Source: Rhizobium sp. Root274 (lineage in GTDB: Bacteria > Pseudomonadota > Alphaproteobacteria > Rhizobiales > Rhizobiaceae). From it: a DNA stretch of 64,000 nucleotides. The first letter of the stretch is position 1. Each line of letters opens with the position of its first letter. The notes beneath the pieces were generated by a model that saw only the letters and a list, made by a program, of their open reading frames with translations, did no database searches and had not been told where the DNA came from. The translations under genes were made by a program, and so were the position numbers. The stretch covers positions 361,542 through 425,541 of the forward strand of contig NZ_LMJE01000009.1 of assembly GCF_001429245.1 (NCBI RefSeq), given 5' to 3'. Below are positions 50,767-61,870 of this stretch, in pieces.

Positions 50767-51023
50767 GGCATCCTCCGGCAAGAACGCGACCATCCCCACG
50801 GACAGTCACGAGGCGGCAAGGCCGCAAACCGCGTCGACAACAGCGAGCCCGTGCACGACCCACCTCGACGCTCCCCCGCCTCTAGGCCGCCTGACCCCCG
50901 ACCGCAAGCCCACCCGCGCCGCGTCCGGTACGCTCCACGGGTAGAACAGCCGGATGCGCTGACGACATTTGGCCACCAGCGCTTCGGTATTTGCCTAATT
51001 AAACAATTAGCTTACTTGGGAAA

Positions 51024-51812
51024 TTACCGACAATTCCGCTTGTCCAGATAGAGCGAACAATCCTTGCCCGCTGGCGAACGCGCCGGCGCCTGCGCCGCTG
51101 CCACCCGCCGGCTCGACACCGGAGCGGGATCATTCATGCCGGAAGTGCCGCTGTCGACCGAAAGCGGCAGGATCCCGCTCTCCTCCGGCACCGCATCGGC
51201 CACCTGCACCGTCCCTGCAGCCGCACCGCTCGGTCCCGTCACGATCTCCGTCGGCTCATCGAAGCCGATCCCATCGACCACGGGCTGACTCGTCTGGCCC
51301 TCGGCCATCGCCATCGCTCCGCCTTGCGTCACAATCTGCGGCTGCACGCCCTCCGTCTCGCGGTACCCATCCGCCACGGCATCGCCGGAAGACAGGTCAG
51401 CCGAGGCAACATCGCTTGAGGCTTGGTCCACACCCAATTCTCCGTCGATATTGACGCCGCCTTCAGGGATCGCCATCGCCGTCTGGCTCTGAGGCGCCGC
51501 AGAAATCTCCGACTGTGCAGGTGCCACCGCAGCCAGATTGGGTGTATTGAGATAATCGATCCCGGCACTTCCGCCATTGGCAGCCGTGGCAGGCGGCGCA
51601 TAGGCAACCGCCTCGGACGAAACCGCGCCCACCCGGCCAACCAGCACCCGTCCGTCACGCTTTTCGACGCGGCCAATAAGCACATCGCCCTTTTGCGGCC
51701 CGCCGATATCGGCAAGCGGAATGCGGTCGCTGCCGGAACAGCCGGCAGTGGACAAGGCCAGAACGGCGACCGCCGTCAGACGGCAGCCAAGGGACGAAAA
51801 CACAAAACTCAT
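51024..51812 (-). CDS. Hypothetical lipoprotein, low-complexity
   Basis: A 262-residue predicted lipoprotein. The signal CRLTAVAVLALSTAGC ends in lipobox STAGC. A short ordered segment follows (GGPQKGDVLIGRVEKRDGRVLVGRVGAV). The rest is Ala/Ser/Gly/Asp-rich and probably disordered, ending with two cysteines (KDCSLYLDKRNCR). It would sit on the periplasmic face of the outer or inner membrane. No family is recognised. Confidence 0.7.
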   Translation of the reverse strand: MSFVFSSLGCRLTAVAVLALSTAGCSGSDRIPLADIGGPQKGDVLIGRVEKRDGRVLVGRVGAVSSEAVAYAPPATAANGGSAGIDYLNTPNLAAVAPAQSEISAAPQSQTAMAIPEGGVNIDGELGVDQASSDVASADLSSGDAVADGYRETEGVQPQIVTQGGAMAMAEGQTSQPVVDGIGFDEPTEIVTGPSGAAAGTVQVADAVPEESGILPLSVDSGTSGMNDPAPVSSRRVAAAQAPARSPAGKDCSLYLDKRNCR

Positions 51813-51965
51813 TTCACCCTCGATGGCCCGCTATGGGACAACTAAAGGCAGCATAATACAGCCCGGCTTAACGCGCCATGAACGGCAGATAGCAGCCCGT
51901 GGCGCAGCAAAAAGGGCCGGCTGATCGCTACGCCGGCCCCGTTCCAAGTGCAAATCCCGTCTGCC

Positions 51966-53771
51966 TCAGGCGGCCCGCCGCGCCGCCTCGCCGGCATTCA
52001 CCCTCAGCCGCGACAAAAGCTGGCGCAGCTTGTGGCTCTCTTCCGCCAGCGATTGCCCGGCCGCCGAGGTCTCTTCCACCATGGCGGCGTTCTGCTGCGT
52101 CATCTGGTCCATGTGGTTGACGGAGGTGTTGATCTCGGCAAGTCCCGTCGCCTGCTCTTTCGCCGCCGTCGCAATCGTGTCGACGCTGTCGTTCACCCGG
52201 TTGACCAGCTGCTCGATCTCCAAAAGCGCCTCCCCGGTCGCCCGCACCAGCCCGACGCCGGTATCGACCTCATGCGCCGATGCGCTGATCAGTACCTTGA
52301 TCTCCTTGGCCGCATTGGCGGAGCGCTGCGCCAGTTCCCGCACCTCCTGTGCCACCACGGCAAAGCCACGACCCGCTTCGCCCGCCCGCGCCGCCTCGAC
52401 CCCGGCATTGAGCGCCAGAAGGTTCGTCTGGAAGGCGATCTCGTCGATTACGCTGATGATCTGGCTGATCTTCTGCGACGAGCCCTCGATCCGCCCCATG
52501 GCGTCGACCGCATTGCGCACGATCTCGCCGGATCGGTTGGCGCTGCTCTTCGTCTCCGCCACCATCTGGCGTGCCTCGTTGGCCCGCTCGGCCGCCGTCC
52601 GCACCGTGGCCGTGATCTCGTCGAGAGCCGCCGCCGTTTCCTCAAGTGCGGCCGCCTGCTGCTCGGTGCGCCGCGACAGGTTGTTAGTCGCCTCGCTGAT
52701 ATGACCGGCACTCGATGTCACGACGTCACTGCTCTGGTTGATCGACACGAGCACACCGCCGAGAGACTGAACCGCCCGGTTGAAGTCGCCCCGCAGCTTT
52801 TCATAATCAGCGCCGATCGCTCCGATCTGCACCGTCAGATCGCCGTCAGCCAGCTGCTCCAGAGCCGCGCCGATGGCATCGATCGCCTGGGACTGACGCT
52901 CTGCCGCTGTCCGCAACTGCGTCTCGTTGCGCGCCCGCTCGCCGTTCAGGCTGTCCTGCTGCACGGCCTCCCGCTCGCGCATCTCGATCCGGTCGCGCAC
53001 GCTGTCGCGCAGCACCTGCAGCGTCTGCGCCATGCCGCCGATCTCGTCGCCGCGCTCGGTATCGGTGATTGCGGTATCAACGCGTTCGCCGGCGATGTCG
53101 CTCATCGCAGTCTTCAGCCGGTTGATCGGCTGCACCACGCTGCGCACCACCATGGCCGCACAAAACAGGATGGCCAGGATGGCAACCCCGATGATGACGG
53201 CATATTCGGTCGCCGTCTGACGAAACAGCGCCGCAAGGTCATCCGAATAGACACCGGTGCCGACGATCCAGCCCCAGGGTTCGAAACCGATGACATGGCT
53301 GAACTTCTCGACCGGCGCCTCGAAACCCGGCTTCGGCCAGAAATAGTCGACGAAACCTTCCTTGTTGGCCTTCACCACATTGACGAATTCGACGAAGAGG
53401 TGCTTGCCGTTCGGATCCTTGTTCTGGCTTAGATCCTTGCCGTTCAGTTCCGGCTTGATCGGGTGCATCACCATCGCCGGCTGCATATCGTTGATCCACA
53501 GATAGCCGTCGGGCGCATAGCGCATGGCCGAGACGACATCCTTCGCCCTTTCCTGCGCCTCCGCGCGGGTCAGGCTGCCCTCCTGCTCCATCTTGTAGTA
53601 TTTGTTGAAGATGGCGATAGCATTGTCGTTGATCTGCGCCAGCCCCGCCCGCCGCTCATGGGTCAAAGCATCATAGGCATTGAACAGGCTGTAGGTCAGC
53701 GTGGCAACGAGAACGCTCAAGGCAATGGCAACGAGAGCATAGAGTCGAATCGACAGGGATATGGATTTCAT
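51966..53771 (-). CDS. Methyl-accepting chemotaxis protein with single Cache sensor
   Basis: A 601-residue chemoreceptor. A first membrane helix ([21 protein letters not shown]) precedes a periplasmic sCache_2-type sensor ([27 protein letters not shown] ... [13 protein letters not shown]). A second helix is near residues 190-210 and a HAMP segment follows. The cytoplasmic signalling hairpin has the highly conserved tip [31 protein letters not shown]. sCache_2 receptors often bind small carboxylates. No CheB/CheR pentapeptide is seen at the C terminus (GEAARRAA). Confidence 0.95.
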   Translation of the reverse strand: MKSISLSIRLYALVAIALSVLVATLTYSLFNAYDALTHERRAGLAQINDNAIAIFNKYYKMEQEGSLTRAEAQERAKDVVSAMRYAPDGYLWINDMQPAMVMHPIKPELNGKDLSQNKDPNGKHLFVEFVNVVKANKEGFVDYFWPKPGFEAPVEKFSHVIGFEPWGWIVGTGVYSDDLAALFRQTATEYAVIIGVAILAILFCAAMVVRSVVQPINRLKTAMSDIAGERVDTAITDTERGDEIGGMAQTLQVLRDSVRDRIEMREREAVQQDSLNGERARNETQLRTAAERQSQAIDAIGAALEQLADGDLTVQIGAIGADYEKLRGDFNRAVQSLGGVLVSINQSSDVVTSSAGHISEATNNLSRRTEQQAAALEETAAALDEITATVRTAAERANEARQMVAETKSSANRSGEIVRNAVDAMGRIEGSSQKISQIISVIDEIAFQTNLLALNAGVEAARAGEAGRGFAVVAQEVRELAQRSANAAKEIKVLISASAHEVDTGVGLVRATGEALLEIEQLVNRVNDSVDTIATAAKEQATGLAEINTSVNHMDQMTQQNAAMVEETSAAGQSLAEESHKLRQLLSRLRVNAGEAARRAA

Positions 53772-53953
53772 CTGGACCTCGGACTTTGCGTCAAAATTGC
53801 TTAAAGTGTTATATTTGCGCCTTCTGTTTTTCTAAATTTGTGACTGTGAATTCTGAGGGGTTTAAAGTGATGGATGAATATTGACAGTTTGCACCGTTTG
53901 ATAGCGCGGTCTCTCCTCCGGGATGCAAACACGATACAGGATTCGAACACACA

Positions 53954-54346
53954 ATGACCCTCTCCACTACCGCCGCTCCGAAAGGTGAACTCACCTTGCG
54001 CACACTCGCCATGCCGGCCGACGCCAATGCCGCAGGCGACATCTTCGGCGGCTGGGTCATGGCGCAAATGGACTTGGCCTGCGGCATCCGCTCGGCCGAA
54101 CGCGCCCGCGGCCGCGTGGTCACGAAAGCGGTCCAGGAAATGGCCTTCGCGCTGCCGGTGAAGATCGGCGATACGCTCTGCGTCTATACCGACATCAGCC
54201 ATGTCGGTCGCAGCTCCATGACGCTGAAGGTCGAAACCTGGGCGCAGCGTTATCTGACGCATGTGATGGAAAAGGTGACCGAAGCGACCTTCGTCATGGT
54301 CGCGCTCGATGCCGAAGGCAAGCCGACACCCGTGCCAGCGCTCTGA
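53954..54346 (+). CDS. Acyl-CoA thioesterase, YciA type
   Basis: A 130-residue hotdog-fold acyl-CoA thioesterase. The YciA signature is present: MPADANAAGDIFGGWVMAQMDLA with the catalytic Asp, followed by VGRSSMTLKVETWAQR. YciA-like enzymes hydrolyse a broad range of short- to medium-chain acyl-CoAs. It is divergent from the chemoreceptor and faces the DUF4440 gene. Confidence 0.92.
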   Translation: MTLSTTAAPKGELTLRTLAMPADANAAGDIFGGWVMAQMDLACGIRSAERARGRVVTKAVQEMAFALPVKIGDTLCVYTDISHVGRSSMTLKVETWAQRYLTHVMEKVTEATFVMVALDAEGKPTPVPAL

Positions 54347-54359
54347 GCCGGGCGAGGTC

Positions 54360-54743
54360 TTAGCAGGCCTGCGCTCTCACGGTTCCCTGGTGAAACAGCA
54401 TCTGCCATTTCGTTCCGTCATGCGTCCAGATCGAGCTTCGCAGGGTCGACCGCGTGGAGCCATCGCGATAAACGCGGGTAGCCTCGTAGGTCAAAAGCAC
54501 CGCGTTTTTCGAAATCGGCCTCAAGGCGTAATTCGTGGTTTGAAGCTCTCCGCTGCTATCATCCTCTTCCTCGAGGAGCAGCGTGATGATCGCCTCCCTG
54601 TCGTAGGCGCGGCCAGAGGCACCAATCTCAAGAAATCCCTCGGCCAGCAGGCCTTCTAACTCGATCCTCGACCGCCGTATTTCGGGACGGTGCAGGGCCT
54701 GTTCGAGAGAGCGGATCTCCACAAGATCGGGAAGAAGGGTCAA
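54360..54743 (-). CDS. DUF4440 / NTF2-like protein
   Basis: A 127-residue cone-fold protein. The segments LVEIRSLEQALHRPEIRRSRIELEGLLAEGFLEIGASG and RSSIWTHDGTKWQMLFHQGTV match DUF4440. Bacterial members are catalytically diverse or act as small ligand-binding proteins. The start appears to be TTG at 54743 with an AGAGGT site seven bases upstream. No partner is obvious. Confidence 0.85.
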   Translation of the reverse strand: MTLLPDLVEIRSLEQALHRPEIRRSRIELEGLLAEGFLEIGASGRAYDREAIITLLLEEEDDSSGELQTTNYALRPISKNAVLLTYEATRVYRDGSTRSTLRSSIWTHDGTKWQMLFHQGTVRAQAC

Positions 54744-54886
54744 TTCTCACACCTCTGACTGGGAAGAGATCAGCCAGGGTCTCTTCCTTCATAAGTCATT
54801 TCAACCAGACATTACACGCAAGCCAGCATCACCCAAGGGAACCGGAGCTGCAGGAGCCGCAAACGGCCCGGCCGGCACCGCAGCCA

Positions 54887-55237
54887 TCACCCCCGGAAGA
54901 CGAAGGCAGCCCCGGCCGCGATCAGCGCAAAGCCGATGGCGTGGTTGATCGTCAGGCTCTCCTTCAGGAAGAAGACCGAGAAACCGGAAAACACGATCAG
55001 CGTGATCACTTCCTGCATCGTCTTCAGCTGCGCGGCGGAATAAACCTCGGATCCGATGCGGTTGGCCGGAACCGCCAGACAATATTCGAAGAAGGCAATG
55101 CCCCAGCTGGCGACGATGGCAATCCAGAGCGCCGACGTTTTGTATTTGAGATGGCCGTACCAGGCGAAGGTCATGAAGATATTGGAGGCGGAGAGTAGCA
55201 GGATGGGCCAAAGGGCAGCGGGGGAAAATGTGGGCAT
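54887..55237 (-). CDS. DUF486 (DMT-like) small membrane protein
   Basis: A 116-residue protein with four hydrophobic helices, starting MPTFSPAALWPILLLSASNIFM. It carries the family marker WGIAFFEYCLAVPANRIGS and ends EVITLIVFSGFSVFFLKESL plus a last helix. DUF486 proteins resemble half of a drug/metabolite transporter and probably dimerise. ATG 55237 is used rather than the long N-terminal extension of the open frame. Confidence 0.88.
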   Translation of the reverse strand: MPTFSPAALWPILLLSASNIFMTFAWYGHLKYKTSALWIAIVASWGIAFFEYCLAVPANRIGSEVYSAAQLKTMQEVITLIVFSGFSVFFLKESLTINHAIGFALIAAGAAFVFRG

Positions 55238-55568
55238 GGAAACACCGGGGCGGGAGTGAAGACACGAGAAAACGGCACTTGCCGAGTCTGGTTCCATCAT
55301 CGCGGTTTTTGCAAGGCGGGCCAAGCAGGACCGCATGTTTTGCCTGTGTCGTCGAGCGACCACCGTTGACGCAACCCATCAGCGAGGAGAGCTCTCGTTT
55401 GTCCGGAGCCACGAACAACCACAAATGGTCGGCAGCACAAAAAGGAGGAAATTGACCGCCCCAAGAATTGGTCCGTTATTTTTAGCAAAATACCGGACCA
55501 AGCTGTAACTGGCCGTTAAAACACTGCTGTTATTGCTCAATTATTGCGATTAGGTTGGGCGTTTGAGT
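55238..55568. other. 331-bp non-coding stretch
   Basis: No supported gene is seen. The last 130 bp are AT-richer and should contain the promoter of the GGDEF-EAL gene, but no clear -35/-10 pair or repeat could be assigned. Confidence 0.5.
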
Positions 55569-57578
55569 ATGGATTTTCGACGAAGCCGAACTGGCGAATT
55601 TCCCTTGGCGGTCCTGCAAGCGCAGGTGGCGGACATCCAGCGCGGCCATCGCTCCACCCTCCTCTACAACGGCATCTGCCTCGCCTTCGTCATGCTGATC
55701 CTCCACCTTGACGGTGGTTTGGGCTGGCCAGTCGTTGCCTGGTTCGCCGTCTCGCTGGTGATTATTGCAGCGCGTTCCTGGCTGATGCGGGACCTCATGC
55801 GTAAGGGTCTCAACCAGTCGGATCCGAAGCGATCCCTCGGCATCCTGTCATTCGGCGCCCTCGCCCTCGGCTTGTCCTGGGCGGCGCTCCCGTTCGTCTT
55901 GCCCGACTTCGCACCTCTCGGCCAGCACACACCGCTGATGATCATCATGGGTGGCATGGCCACCGGTTCGATCGTCAAGCAGATCGGCTACACGCCTCTG
56001 GCGCTCGCTTATGCCGTGCCCATTCTGTGCGCGCTGATCGTCAGCCTGCTGCGTCACGGCGAACCGAATGATTTGCTCATTGGCGCCTGCCTCACGCTGC
56101 TGATCACCGTCTTCATCCGCCGCAGCATCTGGGCCCAGCACATTTTCATCAACAGCCAGATCGCCCGCCATGAAGCGACCGCTCTCGCCGACAGCCTCAC
56201 TCGGGCCAACAGTGACATCCTGCGCCAGAACACCCGCCTGGAAGCCTTGGCGAACCGGGACATGCTGACGGGACTGGCGAATCGCATGTTCTTCCACGGT
56301 CGCCTGCATGGCGACATCGCCCGCGCCGCCGTAATCGGCGAGACCGTGGCGCTGCTGATCTTCGACGTCGAACGTTTTCAGGCGATCAACGACACGCTCG
56401 GCCACAGTGCGGGCGACGCGCTCCTGCGCGAGATGGGCGCGCGGCTGGAGAAGATCGTTGACGACGACAGCCTGATCGCCCGCCTCGGCGGCGACGAATT
56501 CGCGGTCATTGTCTCCGGCCAGAACGCGATCCGGCGCGCAAGGAGCCATGCTGCCCGTGTGCTCGAAGAGAGCCGCAAGCCGATCAATTTTGGCAAACAC
56601 CGCGCCACGGTCGGCCTCAGCGTCGGCTTGGCCGCCTATCCCGACCATGCGGCAACCGCAGAAGAACTGCTCGTCAGTGCCGACATGGCCCTTTACGAAG
56701 CCAAGCGCGGCGACCGCCGCAAGCTTGGCGAATTCGATCCCGAACTGCGCCGCAATGCCGAGCGCAAGCGCCTGATCGAGCAGGACTTGGGAGCCGCGAT
56801 CGAAACCGGCGCTCTCGGCGCCTGGTTTCAGCCGCAGCTCGACCTCACCTCCCGCCGCATCACCGGCTTCGAAGCTCTGGTCCGCTGGCACCATCCGCAG
56901 CTCGGTTTCATTGCGCCGCCTGACATCGTCAACGCCGCCCAGGCCATGCATCTGTCGGAGCACCTGACCGCCCGCATCGCCGCCGACGCCTGCATCCTCG
57001 CGCGCCAGCTGCCGGAACTGGGCCTCGACGGCGCGACCGTCGCCCTCAATGTCTCGCCACGCGAATTCGCCCTTTATTCCGTCGCCGACATGCTGGAGGA
57101 AGTCACCGCCATTCACGCGGTTTCCCCATCAGCGCTGGAGATCGAAATTACCGAGGAAGCCATCCTCGACCCCGCCCTTGCCGACGCCCAACTGAAGCGG
57201 CTGGAGGAAGCCGGCTACAAGCTCGCCGTCGACGATTTCGGCATGGGCCATTCCTCGCTCGCCAACCTGATCAGCCTGAAGGTCGACCGGCTGAAGATCG
57301 ACCGCAGCTTCGTCAAGGACGTCGCCCGCAGCGAAACCAACCAGAAGCTCGTCACCGCTATGGTCAGCCTCGGCCAGTCGCTCGGCCTCGACATCGTCGT
57401 CGAAGGCGTCGAAACCCAGGAAGACGCCGCGGTCCTCGCCCGCCTCGGTTGCACCATGGCACAAGGCTACCTCTTTGCCCGCCCCATGCCCCCCAAGGCG
57501 CTCTCCACCTGGATCGCCGAACACCAGCCCACGACCGTCAAACGCAAGCGCAAGACGGCGCACCTGTCGGTGGCGTGA
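55569..57578 (+). CDS. Membrane-bound GGDEF-EAL cyclic-di-GMP enzyme
   Basis: A 669-residue dual-domain protein. Five to six N-terminal helices (residues about 35-185) form a membrane sensor. The GGDEF domain has an intact active site (RLGGDEFAVI near 307), so cyclase activity is possible. The EAL domain has FEALVRW near 434 and later DDFGMGHSSLANLISLKVDRLKIDRSFV, the catalytic DDFG loop, so phosphodiesterase activity is also possible. The net direction cannot be told. Start ATG 55569 lacks a strong ribosome site; TTG 55563 is in frame. Confidence 0.93.
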   Translation: MDFRRSRTGEFPLAVLQAQVADIQRGHRSTLLYNGICLAFVMLILHLDGGLGWPVVAWFAVSLVIIAARSWLMRDLMRKGLNQSDPKRSLGILSFGALALGLSWAALPFVLPDFAPLGQHTPLMIIMGGMATGSIVKQIGYTPLALAYAVPILCALIVSLLRHGEPNDLLIGACLTLLITVFIRRSIWAQHIFINSQIARHEATALADSLTRANSDILRQNTRLEALANRDMLTGLANRMFFHGRLHGDIARAAVIGETVALLIFDVERFQAINDTLGHSAGDALLREMGARLEKIVDDDSLIARLGGDEFAVIVSGQNAIRRARSHAARVLEESRKPINFGKHRATVGLSVGLAAYPDHAATAEELLVSADMALYEAKRGDRRKLGEFDPELRRNAERKRLIEQDLGAAIETGALGAWFQPQLDLTSRRITGFEALVRWHHPQLGFIAPPDIVNAAQAMHLSEHLTARIAADACILARQLPELGLDGATVALNVSPREFALYSVADMLEEVTAIHAVSPSALEIEITEEAILDPALADAQLKRLEEAGYKLAVDDFGMGHSSLANLISLKVDRLKIDRSFVKDVARSETNQKLVTAMVSLGQSLGLDIVVEGVETQEDAAVLARLGCTMAQGYLFARPMPPKALSTWIAEHQPTTVKRKRKTAHLSVA

Positions 57579-57620
57579 AGAAGTAGATCGACTGATGGCG
57601 TCTTCGTAAGGGCAGCCAGT

Positions 57621-58589
57621 CTAGATCCGTCTTAGGCCGTCTATGGTCTCAAGAAGGCTCGAGAGCGTGCGCTCGAAGGGTCTGATATGTCGGTCGATAT
57701 CCAACTCGTGAACCGGCTGGTCGCCATCCCAACCGAAGCGTTGCGACGGCAGCAGTGCGAAGGCGTCCGAGCCTCTGATTGCGACTTGCGGCAAATCTTC
57801 CAGCTTCAGGACCAGCAGAGCTTCGACTGCGCTGACCATTCCCGCCAATCGCAGGCTGGCAGCGTCACGATCGGTGGTAACGAAGTCGTAGGCCCATCGG
57901 CCGAGATGCGTGGTGTTTTCAATGCACAAGAGTCTTTCAGGCAGGACCGTTCCGCGCCAGAGCGAACGTTGATGTTCGGGCCGTCGCAGCGCGGCGAAGT
58001 CGCCGGAGAACGCACTGGAAAGATGGGTCCAGATGATCAGGCCGCAAAATGTTGTATCGTCGAATCCGTCCGCTGAACGGCTAAGCACCGCCTGCGTCAC
58101 CGAGAAGGGAACGCCACCACGCGTGCCCTCGATGTGAAAATCGCAGACAATCTCATTGCGCGGAACGAAGTAGTGACCCGGCATGCGCGCGATCTGCGGC
58201 GCGGGTCTTCTCGCCATGATCGACCATTTCTCCACCGTCGGCAGAAGCAAAGGCAAGATCGCAAGGTAGAAGTCGGTCTGCATCCGGCGCTGCTTCGACA
58301 CTGTGATCAAGCCGAGCGACGTCAATACGAGGAACGCCACACCAAGCGATACAGCCAAAAACAACTCATGGGATCGCTGAAAGCTGATCCACATCCCGAT
58401 GAAGATGATCGCCAAGAGAGAGACAAGGCCGAAGACCTGCACGTTCCCCAGTTTCCTCAGTCGAGCGCCGCGCCGGCCATTGTGAGAACGCACAATTGAG
58501 GCAATCTCGGACCAGTCGGGTCCCGAAGATGCTGGCTCCTGCGCGGCGGAGTGAACGGAACTGATCGGCTTGCCCCCTAAGTTGCACAA
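57621..58589 (-). CDS. Hypothetical membrane protein, DUF3137-like
   Basis: A protein of about 322 residues with two adjacent hydrophobic helices ([38 protein letters not shown]) near residues 52-96 and a large cytoplasmic C-terminal domain. The order helices, then [17 protein letters not shown], then [17 protein letters not shown] resembles DUF3137 proteins, but this is tentative. No ATG begins the frame: TTG 58589 lacks a ribosome site, whereas an AGGGGG lies just inside. The true start is therefore uncertain by about 10 codons. Confidence 0.6.
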   Translation of the reverse strand: MCNLGGKPISSVHSAAQEPASSGPDWSEIASIVRSHNGRRGARLRKLGNVQVFGLVSLLAIIFIGMWISFQRSHELFLAVSLGVAFLVLTSLGLITVSKQRRMQTDFYLAILPLLLPTVEKWSIMARRPAPQIARMPGHYFVPRNEIVCDFHIEGTRGGVPFSVTQAVLSRSADGFDDTTFCGLIIWTHLSSAFSGDFAALRRPEHQRSLWRGTVLPERLLCIENTTHLGRWAYDFVTTDRDAASLRLAGMVSAVEALLVLKLEDLPQVAIRGSDAFALLPSQRFGWDGDQPVHELDIDRHIRPFERTLSSLLETIDGLRRI

Positions 58590-58753
58590 CCACTATCGAT
58601 CACCCTACCGCACTTTGCAACGCATCGCTGTTCCACCCGGCCCACACCCTCCTGCCACCACCATGGCAACAGCCCGCCTCCCCGTTGCGTTTTCGTTCTG
58701 ATTTCCCCGCCCCGCCCCTTCCCTTTGTCGGCCTGCTTCTCCATATTCCGGCC

Positions 58754-61700
58754 ATGGCAAAATCTCCCAAATCCTCCGCCCCCTCGACCGGTTTCGAGGA
58801 AGCCCCGCAAGCGCCCTTCGAAGGCGCGCCGCTCTCCGGTTCGGTCGCCGACTGGGTGAAGCAGTTGGAGGCCGAAGCCGAGGCTTCGACGGTCGAGAGC
58901 CAGCGCGAGCTTGCCTCCAAGGCCGGCAAGCACCGCAAGAAGATCGAGGTCGAAGCCCGCCGCCATGCGGAGAAGGTGGCGCTGGAGAAAACTAAGCCCA
59001 CGACTGCCAAGAACACCACCGCGCAAAAAACTTCCCGCGGCGTCTCGATCGGCGCCTCCTCGGATCCCAAGACCCGCGCCGCCGCCGGCCTTAACCCGAT
59101 CGCCGGCATGGACGTATCCCTCGAGGAAGCCGAATCCCTGGCTCCCGGCGCCGTCACCGCCACCGTCGACGCCTTGTCCAAGCTGATCGAAAGCGGCAAT
59201 CCGCTGTTCAAGAACGGCGAGCTGTGGATGCCGCACCGCCCGGCCCGCCCGCAAAAGTCCGAGGGCGGCGTCAAGATCCGCATGGCGTCGGACTTCGAAC
59301 CCGCCGGCGACCAGCCGACCGCCATCAAGGACCTCGTCGAGGGCCTCAAGAATGACGATCGCACCCAGGTCCTGCTCGGCGTCACCGGCTCGGGCAAGAC
59401 TTTTACGATGGCCAAGGTGATCGAGGCGACCCAGCGCCCGGCCGTCATCCTCGCGCCGAACAAGACGCTCGCTGCCCAGCTCTATTCCGAGTTCAAGAAC
59501 TTCTTCCCCGACAACGCGGTCGAATATTTCGTCTCCTATTACGACTACTACCAGCCGGAAGCCTATGTGCCGCGCTCGGATACCTTCATCGAGAAGGAAT
59601 CGTCGATCAACGAACAGATCGACCGCATGCGCCACGCCGCCACCCGCGCCATCCTCGAGCGCGACGACTGCATCATCGTCGCCTCCGTCTCCTGCATCTA
59701 TGGTATCGGCTCGGTCGAAACCTACACCGCCATGACCTTCCAGATGTCGGTCGGCGACCGCATCGACCAGCGCCAGCTCTTGGCCGACCTCGTCGCCCAG
59801 CAATACAAGCGCCAGGACATCAACTTCGTCCGCGGCTCCTTCCGCGTCCGTGGCGACACGATCGAACTCTTCCCCGCCCACCTGGAGGATGCCGCCTGGC
59901 GCATCACGCTGTTCGGCGACGAAATCGAGAGCATCACCGAATTCGACCCGCTCACCGGCAAGAAGACCGGCGACATGAAGTCGGTAAAAATCTACGCCAA
60001 CAGCCACTATGTCACGCCGCGCCCGGCCTTGAACGGCGCCATCCAGTCGATCAAGGCGGAGCTGAAGATGCGCCTCGCCGAGCTCGAGAAAGGCGGCCGC
60101 CTTCTGGAAGCCCAGCGCCTGGAACAGCGCACCCGCTACGACATCGAAATGCTCGAAGCCACCGGCTCCTGCGCCGGCATCGAGAACTATTCGCGTTACC
60201 TCACCGGCCGCAAACCCGGCGAGCCGCCACCGACGCTGTTCGAATACATCCCCGACAACGCGCTGCTCTTCATCGACGAAAGCCACGTCTCCGTCTCCCA
60301 GATTGGCGGCATGTACCGGGGCGACTTCCGCCGCAAGGCGACGCTGGCCGAATACGGCTTCCGCCTGCCCTCTTGCATGGACAACCGCCCGCTGCGCTTC
60401 GAGGAATGGGACGCCATGCGCCCCCAGACCATCGCCGTCTCCGCCACCCCCGGCAGCTGGGAAATGGAAGAATCCGGCGGCGTCTTCGCCGAACAGGTCA
60501 TCCGACCCACCGGCCTCATCGACCCGCCGGTCGAAATCCGCCCGGCCAAGTCCCAGGTCGACGACGTGCTCGGCGAAATCCGCGAGACCGCGCAAAAGGG
60601 CTACCGCACACTCGTCACCGTCCTCACCAAGCGCATGGCCGAGGACCTCACCGAATACCTGCATGAACAGGGCGTGCGCGTCCGCTATATGCACAGTGAC
60701 ATCGACACGCTGGAGCGCATCGAGATCATCCGCGATCTGCGCCTCGGCGCCTTCGATGTCTTGGTCGGCATCAACCTCTTGCGCGAAGGCCTCGACATCC
60801 CCGAATGCGGCTTCGTCGCCATCCTCGATGCCGACAAGGAAGGCTTCCTCCGCTCCGAAACCTCGCTGGTCCAGACCATCGGCCGCGCCGCGCGAAACGT
60901 CGACGGCAAGGTCATCCTCTATGCCGACCAGATCACCGGCTCCATGCAGCGCGCCATGGACGAAACCTCCCGCCGCCGCGAAAAGCAGATGGCCTACAAC
61001 ATCGAACACGGCATCACGCCCGAATCCGTCAAGGCCCGCATCTCCGACATCCTCGACTCGGTCTACGAACGCGACCACGTCCGCGCCGACATCTCCGGCG
61101 CCACAGGCGGCAAGGGTTTCGCCGATGGCGGCCACCTCGTCGGCAACAACCTCCAGGCCCATCTCAACGCGCTGGAAAAGTCCATGCGCGACGCCGCCGC
61201 CGACCTCGACTTCGAAAAAGCCGCGCGCCTGCGCGACGAAATCAAACGCCTCAAAGCCGCCGAACTCGCCACCATGGACGACCCGATGGCCAGGCAGGAG
61301 GCGAAGGCGGTGGAAGGCGCGAGAGGGAAACAGGCGCCGCCCCCTCCGTCGTCATCCTCGGGCTTGACCCGAGGACCCACAACCGGCGACGCCGACCAAC
61401 CCCGCATCTCCCCCTCCGGCCGCAACAAATCCGGCGCCCCCGAGGGCAAGGGCAGCTATTTCTCCAAACCCCATATCGACGACATGGGCCCCGGCACCGA
61501 CGGCGCCGTGCCGATGCCGAAATCCGGCCCGGAAGGCTCCTATTTCCGCAAGAACACCCTCGACGAAATGACCGTCGGCCGCACCGAAAAACCGGTCACC
61601 GGCAAGCTGCCGGAGAAGCCGGCAGGCACAACCAGTTCCCTCCCCCCTGTAGGGAGGGTTGGGGAGGGGAATCCCGACGCCCCCCGCCCCATCATCCGCG

Positions 61701-61789
61701 CCCGCTCCGGCGCCGGCTCCTACGAGGACCCGTCTGACGGCAAGCGCAAGGCAAGGACGAAGGGCAAAACGGGGCGACCGGGGCGGTGA
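58754..61789 (+). CDS. uvrB: Excinuclease ABC subunit B, with long N- and C-terminal extensions
   Basis: UvrB verifies DNA damage in nucleotide excision repair. At 1011 residues it is far longer than E. coli UvrB (673). A Lys/Ala-rich N-terminal extension of about 175 residues precedes the core start [23 protein letters not shown]. The core has Walker [12 protein letters not shown] near 213 and the beta-hairpin [17 protein letters not shown]. Helicase motif VI lies in [19 protein letters not shown], and the UVR domain ([18 protein letters not shown]) is near 820-850. The approximately 155-residue C-terminal tail is low-complexity and contains two translated rhizobial palindromes. ATG 58754 is used. 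Works with Mfd at the other end of the window. Confidence 0.96.
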   Translation: MAKSPKSSAPSTGFEEAPQAPFEGAPLSGSVADWVKQLEAEAEASTVESQRELASKAGKHRKKIEVEARRHAEKVALEKTKPTTAKNTTAQKTSRGVSIGASSDPKTRAAAGLNPIAGMDVSLEEAESLAPGAVTATVDALSKLIESGNPLFKNGELWMPHRPARPQKSEGGVKIRMASDFEPAGDQPTAIKDLVEGLKNDDRTQVLLGVTGSGKTFTMAKVIEATQRPAVILAPNKTLAAQLYSEFKNFFPDNAVEYFVSYYDYYQPEAYVPRSDTFIEKESSINEQIDRMRHAATRAILERDDCIIVASVSCIYGIGSVETYTAMTFQMSVGDRIDQRQLLADLVAQQYKRQDINFVRGSFRVRGDTIELFPAHLEDAAWRITLFGDEIESITEFDPLTGKKTGDMKSVKIYANSHYVTPRPALNGAIQSIKAELKMRLAELEKGGRLLEAQRLEQRTRYDIEMLEATGSCAGIENYSRYLTGRKPGEPPPTLFEYIPDNALLFIDESHVSVSQIGGMYRGDFRRKATLAEYGFRLPSCMDNRPLRFEEWDAMRPQTIAVSATPGSWEMEESGGVFAEQVIRPTGLIDPPVEIRPAKSQVDDVLGEIRETAQKGYRTLVTVLTKRMAEDLTEYLHEQGVRVRYMHSDIDTLERIEIIRDLRLGAFDVLVGINLLREGLDIPECGFVAILDADKEGFLRSETSLVQTIGRAARNVDGKVILYADQITGSMQRAMDETSRRREKQMAYNIEHGITPESVKARISDILDSVYERDHVRADISGATGGKGFADGGHLVGNNLQAHLNALEKSMRDAAADLDFEKAARLRDEIKRLKAAELATMDDPMARQEAKAVEGARGKQAPPPPSSSSGLTRGPTTGDADQPRISPSGRNKSGAPEGKGSYFSKPHIDDMGPGTDGAVPMPKSGPEGSYFRKNTLDEMTVGRTEKPVTGKLPEKPAGTTSSLPPVGRVGEGNPDAPRPIIRARSGAGSYEDPSDGKRKARTKGKTGRPGR
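61355..61375. repeat. Palindromic repeat inside the uvrB coding tail (type 1)
   Basis: TCCTCGGG and CCCGAGGA pair perfectly across CTTGA. With the flanking bases it matches the common rhizobial intergenic element that in another frame reads ILGLDPRTH. Here it is read in frame as SSSGLTRGP. Confidence 0.85.
61636..61672. repeat. Palindromic repeat inside the uvrB coding tail (type 2)
   Basis: CCCTCCC (61638-61644) and GGGAGGG (61652-61658), followed by GGGGAGGGGA, form a GC-rich palindrome. It closely resembles the intergenic one at 61846-61867. It is translated as [12 protein letters not shown]. Confidence 0.8.
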
Positions 61790-61794
61790 CCCCT

Positions 61795-61870
61795 CCTTCT
61801 CCCCGCTTGCGGGGAGAAGGTGCCCGAAGGGCGGATGAGGGGCATCCCCTCCCCCCTTAGGGGAGGGTAA
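61795..61870. repeat. Composite intergenic palindromes after uvrB
   Basis: A perfect 10-bp inverted repeat (61795-61804 and 61811-61820) is followed by GTGCCCGAAGGGCGGATGAG and then a second palindrome (CCCTCCCC/GGGGAGGG around 61848-61867). This is the style of element scattered through Rhizobiales genomes. The first may also terminate uvrB. Confidence 0.85.

Noticed and set aside
58577..61162. 861-codon open frame on the minus strand
   Set aside because: It is antisense to uvrB, with Gly/Asp/Val-rich low complexity and no motif; a shadow of codon bias.
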